Source of the DNA: CAZGKW01 sp964526295
GTDB lineage: Bacteria > Planctomycetota > Phycisphaerae > FEN-1346
Direction of reading: 5' to 3'
Assembly (NCBI GenBank): GCA_964526295.1
Contig: CAZGKW010000049.1
Span: forward strand, 1-30,675
Length of the DNA: 30,675 nucleotides
Of this stretch, positions 23,537 through 30,567 are shown piece by piece. Position 1 is the stretch's first letter. Every line of letters begins with the position of its first letter. The notes below the pieces were generated by a model. That model saw only the letters and a list, made by a program, of their open reading frames with translations. It had not been told where the DNA came from and did not search any database. Both the position numbers and the translations under genes were made by a program.

Positions 23537-24958
23537 ATGGCCCAAACCGGCATCGAGCTCATTGCGGCGCTATGGCTCGTCGCGGCGCTGGCTGCGTCGC
23601 TCGGCGCCTCGGAAAAGGGCGACGGCTACCGGGGCATCCTCTACCATCACGGCGGCAAGTACAAGGGCGGCCTCGGCACCTTCCCGAACGCCATCCACCC
23701 GTTCGCCGTCCATCGCGAGGAAGTGGACCGGACGTTCTTCTGCTGGGGCGGCGTCCCCGGCGCCGAGAACACCCTCTACTCGATGGTCAGCTTCTACGAC
23801 CACGCCACCTGCCGCGTGCCCCGCCCCACGATCGTCGTCAAGCGCGGCACGCGCGACGCCCACGACAACCCGTGCCTCGCCCTGGACGCCGAGGGGCACA
23901 TCTGGGTCTTCTCGCCGCCCCACGGGAACTCGCAGTCGGCCGGCATCTACATCCATCGGAGCACGAAGCCTTACGCGATCGACGACTTCGAGGAGGTCCC
24001 GCGGACCAACTGCGACTGGTTCGCCTATCCGCAGCCGCACGTCATCCCCGGGCGCGGGATTCTCCTGCTCCACACGAAGTACGAGAAGGAGCTCGGCCGG
24101 ACGCTGGCCATGATGACGAGCCCGGATGGCTTGCGATTCGGCCAGCGGCGCTGGATCGCCAAGTACACCGGCCACTATTCCGTCAGCCGCCAGTCGCGGG
24201 CCGACCCGCACCGCATCGGCTGGTTCTTCAACGAGCATGCCTACGGCGGGATCGCCAATCGCACGAATCTCTATTATATCGAGACGCGAGACTTCGGCCG
24301 CGCCTGGCAGAACGTCCGCGGCGAGACGCTCGAGCTGCCGCTGTCGGCGCCGCTCAATCCCGCTCTCGTCCGCAACTACTGGGCCGAAGGGCGGCAGAAG
24401 ACCTGGCCGATGGACCTGGACTTCGACCGCCTGGGCCGGCCGGTGCTTCTGTACCTGACGGCACCGGGCGAAAGGGGCAGCCGGCCGGGCTCGCGGCCCT
24501 GGCTCGTCGCGCACTGGACGGGCGATGAGTGGGCCGTCCGCCGCATCACCGCCTCCGACGACAGCTACGACCACGGGTGCCTCTACGCCGAGACGGACGG
24601 CACCTGGCGGGTCATCGGTCCCACCGGACCGGGTTCCTCAGAGGACACCGGCGGCGAGGTCGTCATGTGGACGAGCACCGACGAGGGCCGCTCGTGGTCC
24701 TCGCGAAGCCTGACGCCCGACCCGGAGGGCAACCATTCGTATGTCCGGAACGTCGTCGGCGCCCACCCGGACTTCACCGCCTTCTGGGCCGACGCAGACC
24801 GGGCGGCGGAGCGGAGCCGGCTCTACTTCGCGTCGAAGGACGGGCGGGTGTGGCGGCTGCCGTACGAGATGCAGGGCGAGTGGGCCCGGCCGGAGCTCAT
24901 CCGCCGCGTGGCGGGCGACGGTTCCCTGCCCCGGCGGAACCCGGGAGACCAGCCATGA
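23537..24958 (+). CDS. Exported BNR-4 beta-propeller protein, possible polysaccharide lyase
   Basis: 473 residues. A signal peptide (1-27, hydrophobic LIAALWLVAALAASL) is followed by GYRGILYHHGGKYKGGLGTFP, the opening of BNR-4-type seven-bladed propellers, then repeated blades with Asp-box-like turns (TSTDEGRSW, TRDFGRAW). His and Tyr residues in SPPHGNSQSAGIYIHRS and NCDWFAYPQPHV fall where the active sites of ulvan and related lyases (PL24/PL25) lie, so a role in cleaving a uronic-acid polysaccharide is plausible, but I cannot place it in a family with certainty. The ATG at 23537 has AGGA upstream and gives the signal peptide; an upstream in-frame reading has no support. It lies 16 bp after kdsA, and its TGA overlaps the CorA ATG, so it is in an operon. 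Confidence 0.72.
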   Translation: MAQTGIELIAALWLVAALAASLGASEKGDGYRGILYHHGGKYKGGLGTFPNAIHPFAVHREEVDRTFFCWGGVPGAENTLYSMVSFYDHATCRVPRPTIVVKRGTRDAHDNPCLALDAEGHIWVFSPPHGNSQSAGIYIHRSTKPYAIDDFEEVPRTNCDWFAYPQPHVIPGRGILLLHTKYEKELGRTLAMMTSPDGLRFGQRRWIAKYTGHYSVSRQSRADPHRIGWFFNEHAYGGIANRTNLYYIETRDFGRAWQNVRGETLELPLSAPLNPALVRNYWAEGRQKTWPMDLDFDRLGRPVLLYLTAPGERGSRPGSRPWLVAHWTGDEWAVRRITASDDSYDHGCLYAETDGTWRVIGPTGPGSSEDTGGEVVMWTSTDEGRSWSSRSLTPDPEGNHSYVRNVVGAHPDFTAFWADADRAAERSRLYFASKDGRVWRLPYEMQGEWARPELIRRVAGDGSLPRRNPGDQP

Positions 24959-25929
24959 TCGAGGCGTTCTACGCCCCGCGCGGGGCGGAGCGGGTCGAGC
25001 ACCTCGACGCCCCCGAGGCGATCCTCGCCCTCTACCGCCAGCGCGACGGCCTCCTGTGGGTCGACCTGGCGGCGCCCACCGCCGAGGAGCTGGACCGCCT
25101 CGAGACCGACTTCGGCCTCCACCCGGTCGCCGTCCAGATCTGCCGCGAGGTCACCTCCCAGCCGATCATCCACAACTACGAAACCTATCTGTTCCTGGCG
25201 CTGCACGCGGTCGACTGCGCGGAGCACGAGGAGGACGTGGCGACGCTGGAGGTCGACATCTTCTGGGGCCCGGACTTCGTCGTGACGGTCCATCGCGACG
25301 AGGTCCGTTCGATCGCCAGCCTGCGTGAGCTCTGCGACGGCCTCCCGCCGCCGGTCATGGAATGCGGGGCCGACTTCTTCGTCCATGACCTGGTGGATCG
25401 GATCATCGATAACTTTACGCCCACGCTGGAGAGGATGGGCAGCGTCGTCGAGGACTGCGAGGAGGCGATCTTCCGGAGGCCGTCCGATGTGATCCTGCGG
25501 CGCCTGCTCGACCTCAGACGGGCGATGGCTTACCTGCTGCGCGTGGCGACGGCACAGCGGGACGTCGTCGGGCGGATCGTCCGCCGCGAGTTCCCACAGA
25601 TCACGGGCGAGGCCCTGGCGTACTGGCGCGACGCCTACGACCACCTTGTCCGGATGGTCCAGGCCGTCGAGGCCCAGCGGGACCTGATTGCCGCTACCCG
25701 CGACGCCTACCTGTCGGTCGTCTCGAACCGGATGAACGAAGTCATGAAGGTCCTGACGATCATCGCCACGATCTTTATCCCCGTCACGTTCATCGCGGGC
25801 GTCTACGGGATGAACTTCGACTGGATGCCCGAGCTGAACCAGCCCTGGGGCTACCCGGCGGTGCTGGGCGTCATGGCGGCGGTGGCGGGCGGGATGCTCC
25901 TCTATTTCCGGCGGAAACGATGGCTTTGA
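24955..25929 (+). CDS. CorA-family divalent cation channel (Mg2+/Co2+)
   Basis: 324 residues. A large N-terminal cytoplasmic domain (about 1-260) ends in the long stalk helix; two membrane helices follow (about 263-283 and 302-318) with the signature GMN (285-287) in YGMNFDW between them, and a basic C-terminus. The family forms pentameric Mg2+/Co2+ channels in the inner membrane. Length and layout are normal. The start ATG overlaps the stop of the propeller gene (ATGA, 24955-24958), showing translational coupling. Whether it imports Mg2+, Co2+ or exports Zn2+ cannot be told. Confidence 0.93.
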   Translation: MIEAFYAPRGAERVEHLDAPEAILALYRQRDGLLWVDLAAPTAEELDRLETDFGLHPVAVQICREVTSQPIIHNYETYLFLALHAVDCAEHEEDVATLEVDIFWGPDFVVTVHRDEVRSIASLRELCDGLPPPVMECGADFFVHDLVDRIIDNFTPTLERMGSVVEDCEEAIFRRPSDVILRRLLDLRRAMAYLLRVATAQRDVVGRIVRREFPQITGEALAYWRDAYDHLVRMVQAVEAQRDLIAATRDAYLSVVSNRMNEVMKVLTIIATIFIPVTFIAGVYGMNFDWMPELNQPWGYPAVLGVMAAVAGGMLLYFRRKRWL

Positions 25930-25962
25930 AGTATGCGGATGTGCGCGCCACGAGCTTCGAAT

Positions 25963-26675
25963 GTACCCGCGAACGTGAGCCCGCCGTTCGGCCCGAATGA
26001 CGACTGAACGCAAGCCGCCTTATTGACGCGCGACGCCCCTTCAAGGCATCCGCAACGGCTTCTGGCCGTGGCCCTCGCGGAGGCGGTTCGCCCCCTGCCA
26101 CAGGTCGGCGTCCAGCGACAGGAACTTGACGAGCGACGCCGTGCTCACGCCAAGTCCCCTGGCGGCGTCGCTGACTCGCCCCTCGGCCGCACCGAGCCGG
26201 TCGAGCACCCCTGCCGCCGCGACGAGGTATCCCCCGCCCTTGCGGCGGATGCGCGGCCAGGCCGGGTCGGCGACGGCCTCGGCCAGAGGCCCCGCCGGGG
26301 GCGCCGACGGATCGACGCCCCCCTCGCGGACCTCCAGGGCGACGGCTTTCCGCAGGCGCCTGATCGCCCGGCGACGGTTCTCGTGCTGGCTCCGCCGCTC
26401 CGTGGCCGTCGCCCGGACGCCCGTGGGCCGATGGGTCAGCCGGACGGCCGAGTCGGTCGTGTTGCGGTGCTGGCCGCCGGGCCCGGACGCCCGGTAGGTC
26501 TCGACGTTGCACTGGGTGAGGAGTTTGTCGTCGGTCTGTGTGAGGAAGTCGTTCCGCGTCGGCGCCATGGGCCCTGCCCTGTCGCCCCTTGATATAGTCT
26601 GCCTGAGACCGTAAGCAGTAGCACGCGAAAAACGCAGGCCCGCAGGTCGAGCCGCGAACGTGAGTTCGCGGGTAC
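25963..26675. repeat. Short palindromic sequence flanking the GGQ gene
   Basis: CCGCGAACGTGAG occurs at 25967-25979 and again at 26652-26664. In the second copy it extends to a perfect hairpin, CCGCGAAC-GTGA-GTTCGCGG (26652-26671), with a GNRA-type loop. The outer bases GTACCCGCGAAC (25963-25974) reappear as the reverse complement at 26664-26675. The two sites lie on either side of the release-factor-like gene; the coordinates span both. Confidence 0.6.
26041..26568 (-). CDS. Release-factor-like GGQ protein (stand-alone peptidyl-tRNA hydrolysis domain)
   Basis: 175 residues. It has the GGQ motif (31-33) in ASGPGGQHRNTTDSAVRL, the segment that enters the ribosomal peptidyl-transferase centre in class I release factors, followed by the usual basic helix (ERRSQHENRRRAIRRLR). 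It lacks the codon-recognition domain, so it cannot read stop codons like PrfA/PrfB; it is closer to ArfB, RF-H or C12orf65-type rescue proteins. The C-terminal half (about 105-175) is an unusual helical part ending LSTASLVKFLSLD-like sequence and ANRLREGHGQKPLR, which I recall from a family annotated only as release-factor-like. ATG 26568 is preceded by a GGG-rich site; a longer upstream reading crosses the mutS2 leader. Probably rescues stalled ribosomes (inference). Confidence 0.85.
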   Translation of the reverse strand: MAPTRNDFLTQTDDKLLTQCNVETYRASGPGGQHRNTTDSAVRLTHRPTGVRATATERRSQHENRRRAIRRLRKAVALEVREGGVDPSAPPAGPLAEAVADPAWPRIRRKGGGYLVAAAGVLDRLGAAEGRVSDAARGLGVSTASLVKFLSLDADLWQGANRLREGHGQKPLRMP

Positions 26676-26732
26676 GCGCCGGGCGCCGCCTAATGCGTCG
26701 GTGCGCTGAGACGTGAACAAAGGATACGAGTC

Positions 26733-29105
26733 GTGGACGACCACACCCTCGAACGCCTGGAATTCGCGAAGGTGCTGGACCGGATCGCCGGCCTGGCAAT
26801 GATGTCGCTGGGGGCCGAGGCGGCCCGGGCCCTCCGCCCGACGTCCGACGTCGAGGCCGCCCGGACCCGCTCCGAGCGGACCGCCGACGGCCTCGCCATC
26901 CTGACGGACGATCACGACTTCGCGGTCGAACGGTTCGACGACCCGTCGGACCTGCTCGACCGGGCCGGCGTCGAGGACGCGTTCCTCTCGCCCGAAGAGC
27001 TCCAGACCGTCGCGACGGTCCTCAGGAACGCCGAGGACTTTCAGAAGACGTTCCGCCGGCTCCGCCCCACCGCCCCCACGCTGTGGAAGCTGACGCAGGA
27101 CCTCGTGGCGATGCCCGAGCTTCGCCGGGAGATCGAGCGGACCATCGAGCGGGACGGGACGGTGGCCGACCACGCCTCGCCGGACCTGGCCCGAATCCGC
27201 CGCCAGATGCGGGGCCTCCAGGGGCGCATCCGGGCCCGCCTGGAGGCGATGATCACAAACGCCGACCTCAAGCCCCTCCTCACCGGCGACTACGTCACCC
27301 AACGGTCCGGCCGGAACGTCATCCCCGTCGCGGCCATCCAGGCGGGCCAGGTCCGCGGCATCATCCACGACCGCTCCGACTCCGGGGCGACCGTCTTCAT
27401 GGAACCCGAGCAGGTCGTGCCGCTCGGCAACGAGCTGCGGGCCCTGGAGGCCGACGAGGGCCGCGAGGTCCGCCGCGTCCTCCGCGAGCTGACCGCCGGC
27501 GTCCGGGACCACCTGTTCGGCCTGCGGCAGACGGTCCGGACGCTGGTCGAGCTGGACCTCGTCCGGGCCTGCGCCCGGTACGCGAGACGGCTTCGGATGG
27601 TCCGCCCCGCGTTCAGCGACGACGGGCGGCTGGAGCTCGTCGCCGGCCGCCACCCGGTCCTGGAGGAGACGCTCCGCGAGTCGGGCGGCGAGGTGGTCCC
27701 GCTCGACTTTCGCCTCGGCGGCGACCTGCGGACCGTCGCCATCACCGGCGCCAACGCCGGCGGCAAGACGGTCAGCCTGAAGACGATCGGCCTGCTGTCG
27801 CTGATGGCCCACGCCGGGCTGCTGGTGCCCGCCGACGAGGGGACGACGTTCCCCCGCCTCAAGGCCCTGCTCGTGGACATCGGCGACGAGCAGTCGATCG
27901 AGGCGAACCTCTCGACGTTCTCCGGCCACATGGGCCAGATCCGCGACATCCTGGCCGAGGCCGGCGACGCCACGCTTGTCCTCCTCGACGAGATCGGCGC
28001 CGGGACCGACCCGGTCGAGGGCGGGGCCCTCGCGTGCGCCGTCCTCGGGGGCCTCCACGACCGAGGGGCCATGACGGTCGTCACGACCCACCTGTCGCAG
28101 GTCAAGGGCTTCGTCCACGAGCGGCCGGGCATGGAGAACGCCGCCGTCGCGTTCGACCCGGACACGCTGGAGCCGACGTACCGGCTGACGCAGGGCCGGC
28201 CCGGGGCGAGTCACGCCCTGACGATCGCCCGGCGGCTGGGCTTGGCGGAGGACGTCCTGGCATCGGCCGAGGAGCTCGTCGATTCGGACGCCATCGAGAT
28301 GGAAGGGCTCCTCGCGCGGCTGACGGCGTCGCTGAAGCGGGCCGAGGAGGACGCCGCCACCGCCCGCCAGAGGCGCGAGGAGGCCGAGGCCGCACGAGAG
28401 GAACTCTCAAAGCGACTTGAAGAAGTCAAGCGCGAGCGGAAAGAAGCCCTCCGCAAGGCCGCCGAGGAGGCCCGCGGCCTCGTCGAGAACACCCGACGCG
28501 AGATGCAGCAGGCCCTCGAAGAGGCCCGCCGGGCCGGCGCCGCACCGGCCGACGCCACCAAGCATCTTCGCCGCAAGGTCGAGACCCGACGCGACGCCCT
28601 CAAGAAGAAGGCCCGCGAGCTGGCCCCCCGGACGCGCGCGCGGGTCCCCCTCGACCGGCTCCAGGAGGGGCAGCGGGTCTGGATCGAGCCGATGAAGCGA
28701 CACGGCACCGTGAGCCGGCTCGACCGCCGCCGCCGGAAGGCCACCGTCGATGCGGGAGGACTCGAAGTCGAGGTCGACGCCTCGGCCCTGGCCGAGCCGG
28801 ACGAGTCGGCCCCGGCGGACGAACCAAGCGAGGGCCGGACGGTGGTCGAATCGCCGGGGGCGGTCTCGCCGGAGCTGGACTTGCGGGGCCAGCGGGCCGA
28901 CGAGGCCCAGCGGCACCTCGAAACGTATCTTCACCGGGCCTACCTGGCCCAGATCGGGTCGGTCCGCATCATCCACGGCCACGGGACCGGGGCCCTGTCG
29001 CGGATGGTCCAGGAGTTCCTGAAGGACTACCCGCTGGTCGAGAGCTTCCGCTTCGGCCGCCGCGGCGAGGGCGGACACGGCGTGACGGTGGCCGAGCTGC
29101 AATGA
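26733..29105 (+). CDS. mutS2: MutS2 family ATPase/endonuclease
   Basis: 790 residues. No mismatch-recognition domain, as expected for MutS2. Core and clamp region (about 1-330), ABC-type ATPase with Walker A GANAGGKT (339-346), Walker B LVLLDE (415-420), and VVTTHLSQVK; then a long coiled coil (about 500-640, rich in Glu/Arg/Ala), a small KOW-like part (about 645-690), and a C-terminal Smr domain (715-790) with LDLRG and HGHGTG, the residues linked with Smr nuclease activity. MutS2 has been tied to suppression of homologous recombination and, in Bacillus, to rescue of collided ribosomes. Start is a GTG with AAAGGA upstream. It is divergent from the GGQ protein, an interesting neighbour given that second role. 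Confidence 0.96.
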   Translation: MDDHTLERLEFAKVLDRIAGLAMMSLGAEAARALRPTSDVEAARTRSERTADGLAILTDDHDFAVERFDDPSDLLDRAGVEDAFLSPEELQTVATVLRNAEDFQKTFRRLRPTAPTLWKLTQDLVAMPELRREIERTIERDGTVADHASPDLARIRRQMRGLQGRIRARLEAMITNADLKPLLTGDYVTQRSGRNVIPVAAIQAGQVRGIIHDRSDSGATVFMEPEQVVPLGNELRALEADEGREVRRVLRELTAGVRDHLFGLRQTVRTLVELDLVRACARYARRLRMVRPAFSDDGRLELVAGRHPVLEETLRESGGEVVPLDFRLGGDLRTVAITGANAGGKTVSLKTIGLLSLMAHAGLLVPADEGTTFPRLKALLVDIGDEQSIEANLSTFSGHMGQIRDILAEAGDATLVLLDEIGAGTDPVEGGALACAVLGGLHDRGAMTVVTTHLSQVKGFVHERPGMENAAVAFDPDTLEPTYRLTQGRPGASHALTIARRLGLAEDVLASAEELVDSDAIEMEGLLARLTASLKRAEEDAATARQRREEAEAAREELSKRLEEVKRERKEALRKAAEEARGLVENTRREMQQALEEARRAGAAPADATKHLRRKVETRRDALKKKARELAPRTRARVPLDRLQEGQRVWIEPMKRHGTVSRLDRRRRKATVDAGGLEVEVDASALAEPDESAPADEPSEGRTVVESPGAVSPELDLRGQRADEAQRHLETYLHRAYLAQIGSVRIIHGHGTGALSRMVQEFLKDYPLVESFRFGRRGEGGHGVTVAELQ

Positions 29106-29156
29106 GAGACACTCGCTGCGGAGCGCAAGGAGCGCGCGGCGCCACAGGAGTTCTGG

Positions 29157-29225
29157 GCGGTCGGTCTCCGTGCCGACCGCGCGGGCGGGTAGGACGCGCG
29201 GCGCGCACTCCAGACCCGCCGCGCC
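29157..29225 (+). repeat. Two-hairpin intergenic element, copy 2
   Basis: GCGGTCGG (29157-29164) pairs with CCGACCGC (29173-29180); after 15 bases GCGCGGCG (29196-29203) pairs with CGCCGCGC (29217-29224). A partial third hairpin follows at once (29262-29267 with 29278-29283, ending again in CCCGCCGCGCC). The element fills the convergent gap between mutS2 and the PEP-CTERM gene. Confidence 0.8.
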
Positions 29226-29315
29226 CAAAACCCCTCGTGGCGCGACGGCGACTCACAGGCCCGGCGGACACAGGAACCCGCCGCGCCAGGCAAGGGCTCA
29301 TCGAGCGCCGAGCCG

Positions 29316-30113
29316 TCACCGCCTGCGTCGTCCGAGGGCCATCGCCAGGCCGCCGAGGGCCATCAGGGCGAGTGTCGCCGGCTCGGGCACCAGGGCCGTC
29401 TCAAAGACGAAGTCGGCCCGCAGCCCGTCGGCCGAGTTGACGAACGTCTCGGCCGGCGTGCCCGTCGACGTCGAGGACGACGTCAGCTCCACCAGCAGGC
29501 CGAACTCGCGGTCGGCGTTGATGCCGCTCAAATCGAGTACGCCGAGGTCCGCCAGACCCACCGCGTAGACGGCCGACAGGTCGGCGGTCTCGTCGCCGGA
29601 GGGGCTGAGCCGGTACGACAGGTAGTTGCCGGCGTCGATGACCAGGTCGGGCGTCGCCCCCGGCGCGTCGCCGGCGTCATCGAGGAACCAGAGCTCCATC
29701 GTCTCGGCGAGCTCGACCGTCCGCTTCCGGCCGACGACGGTCTGAGGCTTGAAGTCCACGTCCTCGAGCGTGAACACGAGGTCCGCCGGTCCGGCCGGAT
29801 CGAGCACGTCGAGCGGCTCCGACAGGATGCCCGACAGGTCGAACTCGAGCACGACGCGCACGAAGCCCGACGAGTCCGGGTGCGGCATGTTAAGCCTCAT
29901 CGTGTCCGGGTCGAGTCCGACGTGCTTCCCGCCTCCGAGCGGGTCGCCGAGGGTGCCGCTGGCGCCGTCCGTGAGCGGGATGAAAAGGTCGCCGCCGGCG
30001 GCGTCCAGGGCGGCGTTCGTGCCTGTGACCAGGGCCCCGCCTGCCGGCCCGACCGCGGCCAGGAGCAGGAAAGTCGAAAAGGCCACTGTGAAACCAATCC
30101 GCAGCGCGTCCAT
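29316..30113 (-). CDS. PEP-CTERM sorting-domain surface protein
   Basis: 265 residues. It has an N-terminal signal peptide (about 1-27, FSTFLLLAAVGPAGGA) and a C-terminal PEP-CTERM tail: VPEPATLALMALGG, a hydrophobic helix, then RRRR. Such proteins are exported, held at the membrane by the tail and processed by an exosortase; no exosortase gene lies in this window. The middle is a beta-rich domain of low complexity, with FVRVVLEFDLSGIL (about 85-98), DLVFTLEDVDF and a Ser/Thr cluster (about 213-219), and resembles extracellular matrix or stalk proteins. Function unknown. ATG 30113 has GAGGGG upstream. It is preceded by a long structured leader (30194-30304) and a promoter at 30323-30351. Confidence 0.92.
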   Translation of the reverse strand: MDALRIGFTVAFSTFLLLAAVGPAGGALVTGTNAALDAAGGDLFIPLTDGASGTLGDPLGGGKHVGLDPDTMRLNMPHPDSSGFVRVVLEFDLSGILSEPLDVLDPAGPADLVFTLEDVDFKPQTVVGRKRTVELAETMELWFLDDAGDAPGATPDLVIDAGNYLSYRLSPSGDETADLSAVYAVGLADLGVLDLSGINADREFGLLVELTSSSTSTGTPAETFVNSADGLRADFVFETALVPEPATLALMALGGLAMALGRRRR

Positions 30114-30193
30114 GGTCTACCCCTCTTCCGTTTCGGAGCACGCGGGAAGGCGGGCCGGGTCCGGCTGACGCCGGCAGGTAGGGGAAAACGCAT

Positions 30194-30304
30194 CGGCCGA
30201 AGACGGAAGCGTCGGCCGCCCGGCTGCGAACCGGCCGCAGGCCTCCACGTGCCTGTCCTTTCCGTGCGGCGGCGAGAGAGATCGCCGCCAACCCGGGTTC
30301 GCAG
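30194..30304 (-). promoter_or_regulatory. Riboswitch-like structured leader of the PEP-CTERM gene
   Basis: On the minus strand CTGCGAACC (30296-30304) pairs with GGTTCGCAG (30224-30232), closing a 63-base interior. Inside are an 8-bp hairpin (30282-30289 with 30268-30275) and a 5-bp hairpin (30251-30255 with 30238-30242), joined by a purine-rich strand GCACGGAAAGGA. That is a three-way junction. Six bases beyond P1 a 7-bp hairpin follows (30212-30218 with 30194-30200), then UUUU after five more bases. The promoter sits 12 bases before P1 and the gene starts 80 bases after. I do not recognise the class; it does not match the c-di-GMP-I consensus I remember. Confidence 0.45.
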
Positions 30305-30322
30305 GGGACCGCCGCGTCGTGA

Positions 30323-30351
30323 ATCATTCGGGCGTCAGAAGGCGAAGTCAA
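30323..30351 (-). promoter_or_regulatory. Promoter for the PEP-CTERM gene and its leader
   Basis: Minus strand TTGACT (30346-30351), 17-base spacer, AATGAT (30323-30328). The start near 30316 places the structured leader at the 5' end of the transcript. Confidence 0.6.
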
Positions 30352-30356
30352 CCCGC

Positions 30357-30368
30357 AAAATGCATTTT
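30357..30368. promoter_or_regulatory. AT-rich palindrome upstream of the PEP-CTERM promoter
   Basis: AAAATGCATTTT is a perfect 12-bp palindrome within AT-rich DNA in an otherwise very GC-rich window. It lies five bases upstream of the -35 box, where an UP element or activator site is expected. Confidence 0.5.
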
Positions 30369-30499
30369 TATAAGCTCGGTCGGTCGACGTGTTATCGGAC
30401 GTTGTAGCGCCCGGCGGGGATGCCACCAGGAAGGAGGCCGACCGGCCATGCGCGGACCTCTCGGCGCCTCGTGCGAGGCCGGGCGGCGCAGGGGCCAAA

Positions 30500-30519
30500 G
30501 CGGCGCCCGGAGGCGCCGC
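30500..30519 (-). terminator. Terminator hairpin for the second PEP-CTERM gene
   Basis: On the minus strand GCGGCGCC (30512-30519) pairs with GGCGCCGC (30500-30507) around TCCG, followed by TTT. It is about 50 bases past the stop codon at 30568. Confidence 0.55.
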
Positions 30520-30567
30520 CTTCGGCCCTCATCCGTCGGATTCGCGATGTGAGGAGACGCCCGGCGG

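Larger units (their letters stand above)
30114..30567. other. 454-bp intergenic region with leader, promoter and terminator
   Basis: Read on the minus strand: a hairpin terminator for the partial gene at the window end (30500-30519), about 130 bp in which I see nothing assignable apart from a small Arg-rich reading frame, an AT-rich palindrome (30357-30368), a promoter, the folded leader (30194-30304), and 80 bp to the PEP-CTERM start. Confidence 0.7.

Noticed and set aside
26589..26617. Promoter TTGATA with a 17-base spacer ahead of mutS2
   Set aside because: The matching -10 (TAAGCA) fits only two of six positions.
30194..30304. Cyclic-di-GMP-I (GEMM) riboswitch
   Set aside because: The conserved ACGCAAAGCC-type junction and tetraloop receptor pattern I remember are not present; only the general three-way layout is alike.
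30448..30552. 34-codon frame with an AAGGAGG site upstream
   Set aside because: The peptide is Arg-rich without any domain and the frame runs through the terminator hairpin at 30500-30519. The good ribosome site keeps a small protein possible, but I cannot support it.
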